From Fremontodendron californicum (taxonomy: Eukaryota > Streptophyta > Magnoliopsida > Malvales > Malvaceae): 64,000 nucleotides of DNA. A program made the translations under genes and the position numbers. Under the pieces are notes generated by a model. It did no database searches. It worked only from the letters and a program-made list of their open reading frames with translations, and was not told where the DNA came from. Location: the NCBI GenBank assembly GCA_030761205.1, contig JAULJL010000015.1, positions 4,998,001-5,062,000 on the forward strand. Reading direction: 5' to 3'. Of this stretch, positions 1-11,341 are shown piece after piece (within the stretch, counting starts at the first letter, position 1; each line of letters begins with the position of its first letter).

Positions 1-121
1 CCTTTCTTGCTTGGCAACTTGGCATCAACTTTCTCTTAACTTTTTCATTTTTCAAATGGGCAAAATATATACTTTGCAACGCGTATTCTAGTAAAATCTA
101 GACCATACTTGCAGTATATAA

Positions 122-372
122 TTAGAACTGACAATATTAGACTAGATGCGATTAAACGATAAAAATATGATACAAAAAATAAATTAAAATAAAATACGAT
201 AAAAAAAATAACACGAATATAATATAAATACACGAAAAGAAAATATCTTAAAATTTATATTATACGAATTATTAACGTATCAAATTTGATATAAATATAA
301 AATATCTTAAACATAATTATAACATAATAAAATATATGAATACAATAAAAATACACGAATTATCATATCTAT
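122..372. repeat. Degenerate hAT-like MITE, family B copy 1
   Basis: The start near 122 (TAGAACTGACAATATTAGAC) resembles the reverse complement of the motif ending at about 24330 (ACCAGGTCTA preceded by a CGTGTCGTGT run). The body is AT-rich with repeated ACACGAA and ATTATACGAATTATTAA words. Related text occurs at about 24080-24330 and 55850-56080. From memory, plant non-autonomous hAT elements often end in a TAGACCTGG-type repeat. Boundaries are approximate and no target duplication was found. Confidence 0.45.
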
Positions 373-867
373 ATATAATTATCTCCATTAACTTAGCAAA
401 CACCACTTATCTCTAAGATAATTTAGCTATAAATTTACCTTTTATGGAAAGTTTGGTAATAAGGCTAGGTTAATCATGACATCAAGCCTCATAGTACGTT
501 ATGAAAGACAATTACGTCAGTACGTAACAAAAAGTGGCGTGCGATTTGAGAAATTATTATGTAAATCTTTTGTACATGTGATTTGTAGATCCATCCAATA
601 ATATCATATCATATTTTTTTCATGCTAAATTTATTAAGCCTAATAAGAAAACCCTCACTAAAACATAAATCCCACTTATACTTCATCTTCTTCTATCACT
701 CTTTGTTTTTTACCTCCAATTATTTTATTTTTTTACTATCAAATAACGCAATTATTGTTCTTTAAAATACAAATACAAAAAATTTATAATCCATTTTCCT
801 AAACACCCAAGGCTTGAGAAAAGTATGCATCCTTATCATTGTCTTCTAGCAACAATGGTGATGGATA

Positions 868-1232
868 GGGATGATAATTTAAAATGTGGATTCGAATATT
901 CGTGGTTATCCGATCTGTTTTTTGCATATTCGGATTTGCAAATTCAGATAAAAGTCGAATTCGGATATTATAATTACTATACGCAGCGGATTCGGAGCAG
1001 ATGCGAATATGAAAACTCGGATTTCCATTATCCGAATCCGCATTACTTTTGCGGATTCGGATATCCGAATCTGTTTATTTGTAAAACATATAAATTTTTT
1101 TTGATTTTATATTTTTATTTAAAAAAAAAATTGATTTATTGAATTCGAATTTTTAGCGGATTCAGATATCTGTCGGATAATGTTATTTAATTCGGATTCG
1201 GATAGTACAAAAAATACAGATATTCGACCTGC
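868..1232. mobile_element. Non-autonomous hAT-like element with ATTCGGAT subterminal repeats
   Basis: The left end reads TAGGGATGATAAT, like the TAGGGATGGCAA terminus of many plant hAT elements. The next ~350 bases carry many GGATTCGGAT / ATCCGAATCC words in both orientations, the pattern expected of subterminal transposase-binding repeats. The right end, near 1232, is eroded. No coding capacity. Assignment is by pattern, not homology search. Confidence 0.5.
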
Positions 1233-1796
1233 TGTGATGAAGCAAATTTGAACAAGCAATCAGCCAACCGATGACCACATTATTTTTGCCGACTTTGATT
1301 AATGTTAAATCCAAAACATACGTAGATTAACATCTTTTGAGCGTGTTGACTAGGGTTTTATGGCTAGCAAATCCAATCCCAAATCCCTCCGTCACTAGTG
1401 AGAACTATAGGACATTTGGACGAAAAGTTTTGGGCTCAGCTCGAACGTGCTTTTCTAGACTTTTCATGCATACTAAAACTGAAAGCATTTTAGCTTAAGA
1501 CCATTGTTTTATGGTTCAAAACTTCGAATTACCAAAACCTGTGATCGGTGACTTGACTTCTATCTTCAATTAGATTTAACATCAATCGTTACTTTTGGTT
1601 AATTTTTGACAACTTACATACATTACAAAAGGGTTAGTGATGAAATAGCCATTCTACATATATAAATGTTTTGAATAATGCAATTAAATTTATAAAGTAA
1701 AGATTAGGCAGAGACCTATGAAAATTCCAATGGGAATTAGGCAATAGTAGGAGATTTCCCGCCTCAGGAATAAACTACTATATATGTTTCGTAGTT

Positions 1797-1835
<39 letters not shown>

Positions 1836-2142
1836 AAAAATTGCAAAACAGCTAGCTTGGTTTCCCTGATCATGGATTAGAATTTAGTACATCAAACTCG
1901 AGAAGATCGACGCGTTTGTAATGAAGTCTTAGCAGTTGACTTTAATTTATAAATGAATTAATGAATTAATGGTTAACCTCTACAATTTCGTAACATGAAA
2001 AACAAGTACGACTAGTATATGTCATGCTAGAAGTAGAAATGTAGAATCATGCACCTTAGTTTCTCCCTCTTTAAATACACCTAATCCCAAGAACGATCAT
2101 CCAAAATCAGCTCAGCTTTCCTTTGTTAAAGAATTAAAAGCT

Positions 2143-2928
2143 ATGGCTTCCAAGCTATGGTATCTTCTAACAATATCTCTGTTCATTCTTCTTCCTTTCT
2201 TCATCTCTCCTTCTCTTGCAGATGCTCCCCCATCTGATCCTGTCTCACCAGGAACCATTTGCAAGTCCACCCCAGACCCTTCCTATTGCAGATCTGTGCT
2301 CCCTAATCAAACCACCAATGTCTACGACTATGGTCGATTCTCTGTTCGCAAATCTCTGTCACAGTCCCGAAAATTCCTCAACTTAGTTGAAGGGTATCTA
2401 AAACAATACCGATCCTCGTTATCAACATCCGCGAGTCGTGCTTTAGAGGATTGCCGTTTTCTAGCTGACCTGAACATGGATTTCCTGTTGAGCTCCTTTG
2501 AAACTGTCAATGCCACTAGTAAAACTCTGTCCCTTGCGGAAGCCGATGACATACAAACCTTTCTTAGTGCTACTTTAACTAACCTGCAAACCTGTTTGGA
2601 CGGCATACAATCCACTGCTCCAGCTTGGAGCATAAGGAACGGCCTCTCGGTTCCTCTGTCAAATGACACAAAACTCTACAGTGTTTCTCTGGCTCTTTTT
2701 ACAAAGGGCTGGGTTCCTAAGAAGAAGAAAAAGGCCGCATGGCAGCCTAGTAGCAAGCAGCTAGGTTTCAAACATCGACGTTTGCTTCTGACAATGTCTA
2801 GCCGGACACGCTCAATTTATGAGAATGTAAGCCGAAGAAAGCTTCTTCAGACGAATGATCCTGATGAGGTCTTGCTCAGTGACAATGAACTAGTATCTGT
2901 TTCCAATGCGTGGTCGACTGTACAATGA
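2143..2928 (+). pseudogene. Pectin methylesterase truncated to its PMEI-like pro-region
   Basis: A 261-codon single open frame. Residues 1-26 form a signal peptide. Residues ~38-205 are a pectinesterase-inhibitor-type (PMEI) domain with the expected cysteines (C40, C49, then the EDC and LQTC cysteines). A basic RRKLLQ motif follows near residue 230, the type of site where group-2 PMEs are cleaved between pro-region and enzyme. The frame then stops where the ~300-residue catalytic pectinesterase domain should begin, and nothing like that domain follows. A 17-bp direct repeat (2882-2898 and 2922-2938) marks the breakpoint. In intact PMEs the pro-region keeps the enzyme inactive in the secretory path. 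Alone it could be a dead remnant or a secreted inhibitor-like protein. Family call is strong; functional status is unknown. Confidence 0.75.
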
Positions 2929-3392
2929 ACTAGTATCTTTGAGAGGTCACCATCTACTGAATAAATGCACATGCGTTTGCATAGATGCAAGCATCAAATC
3001 TGTTTATGCCCATAGTTTAGGGCTTTAGGCAACCAATTTATTAAGATTATAATTAAGAAAAGTCTGGGTTCTGTACCGGAAAGGAGCCTACGGAAAACGT
3101 TTGATGGTGGTAGTCGGTAAAACAGTCACTACGTGGCTGGCAGCTTCTGTTTCATTCTTGATAGAAAGGAGTACTATTGCGTTTAATTAAGATCTTTTAA
3201 GACTATCCTGACAAAAAAAAAATGGTCGCCCTCAACTCAGTTTAATGAGATTTTGCATTTTGGTGCACTAACTTAACTCAGCTCAGCACCAGCCACGTCT
3301 GACTTCTTTTTTTCACTTTAATTCCCAATACCCTCTTCCCTATCACAACAAAAATCTCCGCTGAATTAAGTCCAAAAAGAGAGATCTTTCCC
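2929..3392. other. Intergenic spacer between PME remnant and DUF538-1
   Basis: No gene or clear repeat seen. It presumably contains the end of the upstream transcript and the promoter of the DUF538 gene. No convincing TATA box near 3340-3390. Confidence 0.6.
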
Positions 3393-3857
3393 ATGGCGTT
3401 GCGAAGCGTAATCGTCCTGATTCTAATCTCCCTCCCAGCTTCATTGGCTTCAGCCGATGAGAAGCTATCCGCATATCAAGCTCTTCAACAGTACGACTTC
3501 CCAGCAGGCATCCTTCCCAAGGGCGTGGGTGGGTACGAATTGAACAGAGACACGGGTGAGTTTTCAGCTTATTTGAACGGAACCTGCAACTTCGCAATTG
3601 ACTCGTACGAACTGAGTTACATGTCCACCATACAAGGAGTGATCTCCCCAGGCAGGATCACAAACTTGAAGGGTGTGAGCGTTAAGGTTCTCTTCTTCTG
3701 GCTTAACATCGTTGAAGTGATCCATGATGGGGACGAGATGGAATTCTCCGTAGGGATTGCGTCCGCTAACTTCCCTACTGACGACTTTTTCGAGTCTCCA
3801 CAGTGTGGGTGCGGATTCTACTGCAATCAGTTGAATGCTTTCGCCTCTTCTATTTAG
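3393..3857 (+). CDS. Secreted DUF538 family protein
   Basis: Single-exon gene of 154 residues, a normal length for plant DUF538 proteins. A hydrophobic signal peptide (about 1-21) precedes the conserved core, which begins with the ALQQYDFPAGILPKGV block (the family's YDFPxGLLP signature). It then has GYELNRDTGEFSAYL, a cysteine pair region around NGTCNF, and the LFFWLNIVEV segment. The C-terminus carries the family cysteine cluster PQCGCGFYC. The biochemical role of DUF538 is not settled; some members have been linked to stress responses, which this sequence does not show. A tandem paralogue starts about 750 bases downstream in the same direction, so the pair probably arose by local duplication. 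The start is the only Met before the signal peptide. Confidence 0.9.
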   Translation: MALRSVIVLILISLPASLASADEKLSAYQALQQYDFPAGILPKGVGGYELNRDTGEFSAYLNGTCNFAIDSYELSYMSTIQGVISPGRITNLKGVSVKVLFFWLNIVEVIHDGDEMEFSVGIASANFPTDDFFESPQCGCGFYCNQLNAFASSI

Positions 3858-4601
3858 GTGAGTTACTGATCACTAGATGATTAATTAGTCTAGGGTATGT
3901 CTTAGGTTTCCAGTCTCTTGTGAAATCTTTATGGTTGTGGTATTAGTATTGTTAACTGGACGGTTGGATATGAATGCTTTTGATAAGATTTTTAAAACCA
4001 TGAAAAGGTGGGCGATAAACTGCCTTATTTATTATTGGAATCAGTTCTTGTCTCTCTCTCTCTCTCTCTTTTTAACTTTAACCCTAGACTTGTATAACAC
4101 TATGTTAAGAGATTAGCCTGATATGTTTAAGACATTTGAGGAAAAGCTTGCCTATGTTTTTATGCTTCGTCAATACTTTTACTCTTTTAGTAACTTTTGG
4201 ATGTTTGAACTGTGATACAAATTCAGGTGTATAAATCACATATAGGCTGGCAGAAAAATTAAAATAAGACCAGTAAAAAAGAAGAGAGAACCAAAAAAAT
4301 ATAATTACTCTCGTTCATTATTATCAGATTGAGAAAAACTGCAGATCAATGGTAAGGGCTCTCTAAGATAGAAATTGATGATTTCTAAAGTTGGGATTTG
4401 GGGAAGGTTTTGATCCATTGGCATGTTAATAATGTCCATTATCTCAAGGGCCATGAGCAGGTTTTAGCTAGAGGAATATCTGATTCTTTGCTCCCTATTT
4501 TTTAAATCAACACATAACCAACCTATATACACACAACAACTTCCCACAACCAGACTCAGCTTAAACCAGACAGTCAAAAGCGCCATCAAAGCAAACGGGA
4601 A
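3858..4601. other. Spacer between the two DUF538 genes
   Basis: No gene seen. Contains the 3' region of the first DUF538 gene, a (TC)n tract at about 4051-4070 and unremarkable AT-rich sequence. The open frame at 3931-4116 has no recognisable content. Confidence 0.6.
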
Positions 4602-5124
4602 ATGTCTCTCCACCTAAAATACATATTTTCAATTGCATTTCTCCCTTTGATTCTTCTCTTTCTGACCTCCTCAATCTCCTCCTCTGCCTCCGGTGACAAT
4701 TCACTAACAGCTTATGAAGTTCTTGAACAATATGACTTCCCCATATGTCTCCTTCCCCATGGGGTATTAGGCTACGAGCTAGACAATTCCACAGGTGAGT
4801 TCTCGGTCTACTATAATGGTAGATGCACCTTCTCCATTGACTCTTATGAGTTCAAATACAAGTCTACAATAACTGGGATCATATCGAAAGACAAGCTAAA
4901 CAGCTTGAGTGGGATCAAAGTCAATGTCCTCTTTCTATGGCTCAACATCAAGTCAGTGATCCGTGATGATGATGAGCTTGAATTCTCAGTTGGGAATTGG
5001 GATAGCTTCTGCTGATTTCTCTGTTGATAATTTCAGTGAGTGCCCAACTTGTAGATGTGGCTTTGAGTGTGATACTGTTAATGGCAGAAAGATTAAATCC
5101 AATCATCTGATATCCTCTGCTTAG
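4602..5124 (+). pseudogene. DUF538 paralogue with a 7-bp tandem-duplication frameshift
   Basis: Starts with a signal peptide (about 1-30), then shows the DUF538 core: VLEQYDFPICLLPHGV, GYELDNSTGEFSVY, a cysteine in NGRCTF and LFLWLNIKSVI. The 137-codon frame ends at 5015 just after EFSVG. A second frame then supplies the expected C-terminus (IASADF, then the CPTCRCGFEC cysteine cluster), ending at a TAG at 5122-5124. The two frames are offset by 7 bases, and the DNA there is a 7-bp tandem repeat (TTGGGAA at 4990-4996, TTGGGAT at 4997-5003). As read, the product loses the terminal cysteine cluster and gains a short NWDSFC tail. Either a recent pseudogene or a C-terminally truncated allele; a sequencing error is possible. 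The intact sister lies upstream at 3393-3857. Confidence 0.8.
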
Positions 5125-6833
5125 TTATGTAAGATTGATTAGCTAGAGAGAGAGTTTAAGGTTTCTGCCCTTTTGCACTAATAAAAGAGTTCACTGTCGA
5201 TCATGTGTTTCCTTTCCTTTAATAAGAGGTAATCATCAATTGTTATCAAAGTCCAGCTGAATCTAGGCTGTCAATTATTAGCAATAAATTTTGTTTGTGT
5301 TAGGCTGTTGCAACTTTCATGGGTGAATCAAAATGATTTATTTTATAGACATTTTATTGAGATTAGTTAATGCACCATTAAACCTAATACTAAGAGAAAG
5401 GAGCTGTTTTTTTCTTTATCTGGTTTTCAGTTTTCCCCATCCTTTTTTGTTCTTTCCTGTTCCCATCTCTTAGCTTCGTTGTTGGTCTTAACTCTTTACA
5501 ATTAACCCAACGAGAAAATTTTCATTAATTTTCTCCATCTCCTATAATTTATACTCTTATCGCCTTAATGTTGAATAGATTCTCATCCTGTTGTATTCTT
5601 ATTAGCGCTATGGCTGTTAGTGTGGGTGTTAATAGAAGGCTATGCTTTAGAAGATCATCTCCTGTTTATGATGGTGTAACTAAGAATCTGTATTACTCTT
5701 AAGTAAATACTAAGTGAATAGGAATGAGGTAAAGATGGCAGAAAGGAGGACTAAAGCAGACATGGGAGTTGAGTGTTGTGGGGGTTGAAGGAAGTAGCAG
5801 GTAATAATTGGAGATGAGGTGGGTGAATTAGGATGTTGCAGGAAGGAACTATGTATGAGAAGTGAGAATTGCAATCATACGTTGGAATCCAGAGTGAGCC
5901 AAACTCGTTACAATAACTCAAGTGCTAGGTTGAGAATTGAGATGTATGTGAACTTCAGAGGATACTTCTATAGGCATGATCTTTGTTACTCATTTTGCAA
6001 GCACCTGTTAGAAGAGTACTTCAATTAGAAAAGTTATAATTTAACTTGCATGGTATGGAGTTTTCAGTTGCCTAAATGCACTTAGCTTAAATTGATTTAG
6101 GCCAGGATGACTGAATGAGGATAACTTTTATGTATCCAATAAATTGAGATGATGGCTGAAGTTCTTAATTCAGTTTTTGTAGCAACTAGTTTGAAGCTAT
6201 CTTATTACTGTAATTTTGAACAATCTTGAGAAGCTGGAAACTTAGTGATAATGTTTCTTTTGTTCAATCTAGATGCAAGAAAATTGCCATCTTGAATCAT
6301 GTATGGATTAGCAAAACAAATAAAAAGTCCTGAGTTTATGATAAATGGTACTCCTACGATTTTATTAGTAGTAGTTCGCTTTTGATGCACTGACTTGACA
6401 GTGAATCCTATACTGATAGCTCATAAAAAATTAACTACTAATTCTAACTATTAATTCTAATCTCTAATCCCTAAAATCTAACTTTAACACGTGATATCGT
6501 AGATGCACTGATAATGTATAGCACAATGGATAGCTTTATATGCATCAAATATTAATACTTTTATTAGTAGTAATTTCTTAATTCCTACAAGAGAAATCAA
6601 GAAACAAATATTACATCATCAAATCTTTTTCGTTTACAAAAGACAGGAGCAAGCAAGCAAGCAAACAAGCAACAATTTTTTTTTTCCAGCCAATAAATTA
6701 ATCTTCCCTTTACGACAACACCACCGATAGCCCCTGCGGAAGAAAAGATTTGGAACCAACTTCGTCAATCCATTGAATTATTAGCCGGTTAGCCTTGTTG
6801 TTGTTGTACTAATATATAGTATTTTTTTTTTTT
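5125..6833. other. Intergenic, no gene recognised
   Basis: About 1.7 kb between the convergent DUF538-2 and LEA5 genes. AT-rich, with short open frames (for example 5819-6028) that lack recognisable domains. A run of near-repeated TTCTAA-type words lies at about 6430-6490. I see no RNA gene or clear transposon. Confidence 0.55.
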
Positions 6834-7242
6834 TTAGTTTTTCAAAAGCATGGCTCTGAGCTCGGCCACGTCGATCTCGTTGGCACAGTTCTCGGGTCTA
6901 TAAAATCCGGTAACTGGGTCCGGAACCCATGAAACCTTCTCTTTAGCTCCTGCCATCTCTTCCCCTGTTTTCTTCACCACCGCAGCATTCCTTGCAGCTC
7001 CTCCTCTTACTCCACTTGACACAATTCCTTGTGATGCCGCCGTATATCCGCGTCTAAACAAAAACAAAAACCAAAACCAAACATCATTAAATCTTTATTC
7101 CTTTCTTTTATTCAAAAAAAAAAAAAAAACAGAGCCATAAAAATGAAAAGAACTTCTGGCCTGGGTACCTGGAGATAGCGTTAGATATTCCATCGACAAC
7201 GAAAGTAGAGAAAAGCTTAGCGTTTGACAAAGAGCGAGCCAT
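6834..7242 (-). CDS. SAG21: Late embryogenesis abundant protein LEA5 / SAG21-like
   Basis: Two exons on the minus strand: 7242-7169 and 7053-6834, with a GT-AG intron of 115 bases; 97 residues in total. The N-terminus (MARSLSNAKLFSTFVVDGIS) is an amphipathic, Ser/Arg-rich organelle-targeting type. After the junction comes RRGYTAASQG, then the family's hallmark WVPDPVTGFYRPEN block and the C-terminal EIDVAELRAMLL. These match the LEA_3/LEA5 group typified by Arabidopsis SAG21. Known members are small mitochondrial proteins induced by senescence, drought and reactive oxygen. The gene has a TATA box about 200 bases upstream and a GA-rich leader. Intron position inside the SRRGY motif fits the family. 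Confident family call. Confidence 0.93.
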
Positions 7243-7448
7243 TTCCGTCTTCTTCTTCTTGTTGTTTAAATTCAAACTTTGGATTGAGAAAACTTGAACT
7301 CTCCTGCAGAGAACTTTTCTTTTCCTTCTTGAAAGGAAAAGAAACCTTCCGAAGCAGCGAAGAAGAAACTCTCTCTCTCTCTCTTTCTCTCTAGAAAAGC
7401 CGAATGAAGATGGGTTCCAACTTGCAAGAACAGGGACTCTTGTTGGGT

Positions 7449-7456
7449 TTATATAG
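7449..7456 (-). promoter_or_regulatory. TATA box of LEA5/SAG21
   Basis: The minus strand reads TATATAAA here, about 207 bases upstream of the LEA5 ATG. A CT/GA-rich tract (7370-7395) falls between it and the start codon, as is common in plant leaders. Confidence 0.65.
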
Positions 7457-7689
7457 AAAAAGGAAAAAGTACTAACGGTCAAACTTTACGGCGTGGGGGC
7501 TATCTGGATCAAAAAATGATCGGACGGTTGAGGGACAGTGTATGATTTGAGTGCGGATTTTTTCTTCAATCAATCAATATCAACTATCAAGCATATGAAA
7601 AGGAGAGGGTCTTTCTCTTTCCTGGGTTCAACGAGGAAAGGTCGGCGTGAGTGCGGGAGGGAGTTTTTTTTTTTTTTTTTTTTTAACGA

Positions 7690-9075
7690 GGGTGAGATTG
7701 ATTTTGATAAGATTAAAAATAATGATTGTGATAAAATTAATTATTATATAAATGAGATTGAATACTATGCGGTGAGATTAAAATCAATAGTGAAATATAT
7801 ATTTGAATTCAAAAGCAGTGATGATGGTGAGATTAATTGTAGTTATAAGAAAATGACTATTACGGATATTAGATAAAAATGTGTATACATAATAAATTTT
7901 TTAATTTATTTGACATTTATAAAATTAATAAATAATTAAAATTATATTTATATCAAATAATAATTTTATTAATAAAAATTATAAAAATATATCAAATAAT
8001 ATTTTTGTATTTATTTTTATTATTCATGTAATTGTTTATTTTCATTTAATTCCTATTAATTTTATAATAATAAAATTATTATATAAAAATAAAATATATA
8101 TGTATTATATAATAATAAAATTTATTATATATTTATTATATTAAAAATAAAAAATAACCTAAAAAAATTAGAATTGTAAAAAGTCATTCCATCGAAGGTC
8201 TACCGTGCTGACCCCTTGTAACTCAAACAGCAACAATGGTGCGGTTGGGTCAAAAAGTGCCTAAACTGCACCCAACTGAGGCTCCTTTTGAATCCAAAGG
8301 GAGCTTTAGGGTCCGTTTGGATTCAAACGAACTCCCAGTTCGGTGCGGTTGTGACATTTTTTTGTCCCAACCGCACCGATATCATCGTTTGGATATCTAC
8401 GTATCAATGCGGTGAAACACTGTTCACCTCATTGATACCTTTTATGTCCGCTGAAGCTTTTAGCTTTAGCGAAAAGAAATGCCCTCGAGTGGGAGGGTCT
8501 TTCTCTATTTTACCCCCATTTTAAACTTTCATTAGGTTATTTATTTATTTATTTATAAATATATATATACTAACTTTCATTTAGTTTTTTTTATATATAA
8601 AATATATATGATAAATTTATTATTATATAATAAGTTAACAAATATATAAAATTTATTATTTTATAAATCTAATAAATATATAAATTTTATTATTATATAA
8701 TTAATATGAAATAATTAAAAATAATAATTACATAAGTGATAAAAATTAGATACAAAAATATTATTTGATATATTATTATCATTTTTATTAATAAAATTAT
8801 TATTTTATATAAATATAATTATTTATTAATTTTATAAATGTTAAATAAGTTATAATTTTCATTATATATATTATTTTATCTAATATCCTTAATGATAAAA
8901 AAAAATTATTATAATTCAACTCATCGTCATCGTTGCGTTTGCATCAAAACACATATTTCACTGCTGATTTTAATCTAATCACTACAGTATCTAATTTTAC
9001 CTTTACAATAATTAATTTTATTTCGATCGTTATTTTTAATTTTATCGAAATCAATTTTACCGTGTATCTAAATAG
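7690..9075. mobile_element. Giant foldback (near-palindromic) element, ~1.4 kb
   Basis: The left half is the reverse complement of the right half along almost the whole length. Outer arms pair 7691-7880 with 8885-9070 (shared words such as AAAATTAAAAATAA and GGATATTAGATAAAA). Middle AT-rich arms pair about 7880-8160 with 8540-8885 (shared TAATAATTTTATTAATAAAA). The core pairs about 8235-8300 with 8309-8378 around a centre near 8305 (CCCTTTGGATTC opposite CCGTTTGGATTC; ACCCAACCGCACC opposite GTCCCAACCGCACC). The right half has about 90 extra unpaired bases near 8385-8530. No coding capacity. It could be a Foldback/long-TIR MULE-type element, or two copies of one element fused head to head. It lies in the region upstream of LEA5. 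Confidence 0.75.
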
Positions 9076-11341
9076 AGTCGAAGAATTTATTGCCGTGATT
9101 AGTGATCGATTGTGACATCACATCCGTCCGGAGAACCATAGTTTGAAAGAGGCGGCGGAGTTTGCTTTCTTCTTGTGCTCGAGGTACTGACCATCTGCTC
9201 TGTTCAAGGATCCTCAAGATGTCCTGTCCCTATCAAGTCAAGTCCAAGGGTCATTCAATGGCTCAGTGCCCCTCTTTAGTCTTCAATTTCCAATTTTAGA
9301 ATTTTTGTCAAGTCATTTTAACTTTAAGTATTTTTTTTTTTGTTATAAACCAAAAAATAATTATATTGACATTCCTTGAACCTTGAATTACTTGATACAT
9401 TTCAAGTTACATATACTTTACGGTTCATTGAGCATCTAACTCTTATAACACTTTTTTCGTAATTGAACAACCAACTACTATAAAATAATTTTGAATTTTA
9501 CTAATTTGTCTTAAATACATTTTTTTAAAATTACTATACATATATATTAATATATTAATTCAATACATTATATACAATTATCAATTATTATGTTTTATAT
9601 AATATTATTATTATAAATAATATATTTTTTTAATTTATTCATTAATAAAATGATAAGATGTATTAAGTAACAATGTATAGAATAATACACTAACAAGGGA
9701 AACAACGAGGATGATGCAATGGGAGGATTCTAGCAAGCCATCAAAATAAAACGTAAATTACATTCTAATAATCTCTAGTCTCTTTCAGTGATCATAATTG
9801 ATGATTGGTACGTCTAAGTGTTTATAAGGCAATATAAAAAAAATGCTGGTCAACCTATTTATTTTTTCAAAAAGTCAATGCCCCTAGCACCTAAAGATTA
9901 AAATCAATAAAGAACTTCAAAGGATCAAACGTCAACTAAAATAAAACAAAGGGCTTAGGGGGTACATTAGAGAGTAAATTAGCCTTGTGAAAAGAAAAGA
10001 AAAATTCTTATGACAACTTGAAATTGCTAGAAGATTAGATACCTAAAAGAGAAGGGAGTCATTGATACAATTAACTTTGCCAAAAAATATATAAAAACAA
10101 TTAAGTACTTTCCCATCCACTGGTTTCATTTCAGCCTTATCCTACAAAATTAAGGCAAAGGTAACGTATTTCCATTTTTATATAGGCCCAAAACAACACG
10201 ACTTTGCGTTGATCGCAAGAGACGGGGTCAACAGTCAGATTCGCCCCTTATTCCCCTCAAGCTCCTGAAGAGTCATGTATGATGTACCATGATTTCTTTT
10301 TTCTTTTGGATAAATCATGTACCAAGATTTCGATCGTGACTCTATTGTGGGACACCATTTCCATTTCTCTCTGGTATTAATATGCTTATATTTGTCTCTT
10401 ATACATGTTTTGATAAGAAGGAAGAAAAGGTGAGAAAAAAACAAGAGCATGAGAGAAAGTAAAGTTATCTTCTTGATACAAAGGAAGTGAATGCTTAAGA
10501 GAAATTGTAGAAGGACAGTTCGTAAGTGATAGGGATCGAACCACAATTTTTTTGGAATCTAATTTTAAGAGAGGTCAATGAACTATTTGAGCAAAGTCCA
10601 TATTCAAAGAGTTTTTTTTTTTTTTTTTTTCATTCATTGTATTTAGTACAAAAGATGAAAAAAAAAAAAGAGATAAAGAGTAAAATTATAAATAAAATTT
10701 TTGATTTAATTTGAATTAGTGTTTTTTTTCTTCTCACATTTAAAAGGATTAGACTTCAAAAAACGAAAAATGTGCAAATTCATTCATTCTCCTCTGCTCT
10801 TCCTATTTCATTCCTATGAAACAAAAAAATTATGAAAAAAATTCTTTCCCTCTTACCAAACACAATTTTAATATAAAGAGTGGATAACTTAAAAGTTTAT
10901 TTTTGCAGCAAACTTTTGCAACCTAAAGTAATGCAAAATGGACGAACTCGTCATTTTTTGTATACATATATTGAAGATGAAATTCGGATTCAACAATTGA
11001 ACCAAATACTCAATTCCCTATTTCAGTTTTAGTTCCTAAATATGAATTAATATAAAAAAGCTGGCCGAAAAGTAAAAGAAATCTTATGGACTTGACTCGG
11101 ACTAACCCTTTTACTTTTCGGGCCCAAATATTAAGAGTGGCCCATTTTGTTGGCCTGAACCGAAAAAGATGACCCATCCCAGTCCAATATTTGTCTCAAC
11201 CTTTACGGCTTTCGCTATCGACTGTTCTGCAACCGATTAGGGCATTTACCCAAAAAAACGCTGAATTAAATTTAAACCCCATTTTGCTCGTCTCTCTCAC
11301 TGCCCTTTGCTTTTGATTAACCGCCAGAGCCAGGGGAAAAC
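9076..11341. other. Intergenic region and promoter of U2B''
   Basis: No gene recognised in about 2.3 kb. Mostly AT-rich sequence with homopolymer runs. Close to the next gene, GGGCCCAAAT (about 11119) and GGCCCATTTTG (about 11140) are site-II-like GGCCCA elements typical of plant housekeeping promoters. A GGATCGAACC string near 10535 resembles a T-loop but lacks the rest of a tRNA. Confidence 0.55.

Larger units (their letters stand above)
1..2142. other. Repeat-rich intergenic region upstream of the PME remnant
   Basis: No supportable gene. It holds an AT-rich repeat at about 122-372, a hAT-like element at about 868-1232 (both listed separately), and a (TA)n microsatellite at about 1799-1831. 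A TATA-like TTAAATA near 2070-2077 sits about 70 bases before the ATG of the next gene. The open frame at 825-1142 lies wholly inside the repeat and is not a gene. Confidence 0.7.

Noticed and set aside
825..1142. 105-codon open frame as a coding gene
   Set aside because: It lies entirely inside a repeat built of ATTCGGAT words; its residues reflect the repeat.
5819..6028. 69-codon plus-strand frame
   Set aside because: No motif and lies in unremarkable spacer between convergent genes.
10520..10560. Possible tRNA from a T-loop-like GGTTCGATCC on the minus strand
   Set aside because: No acceptor stem, D-arm or A-box can be placed upstream; the string alone is common in repeats.
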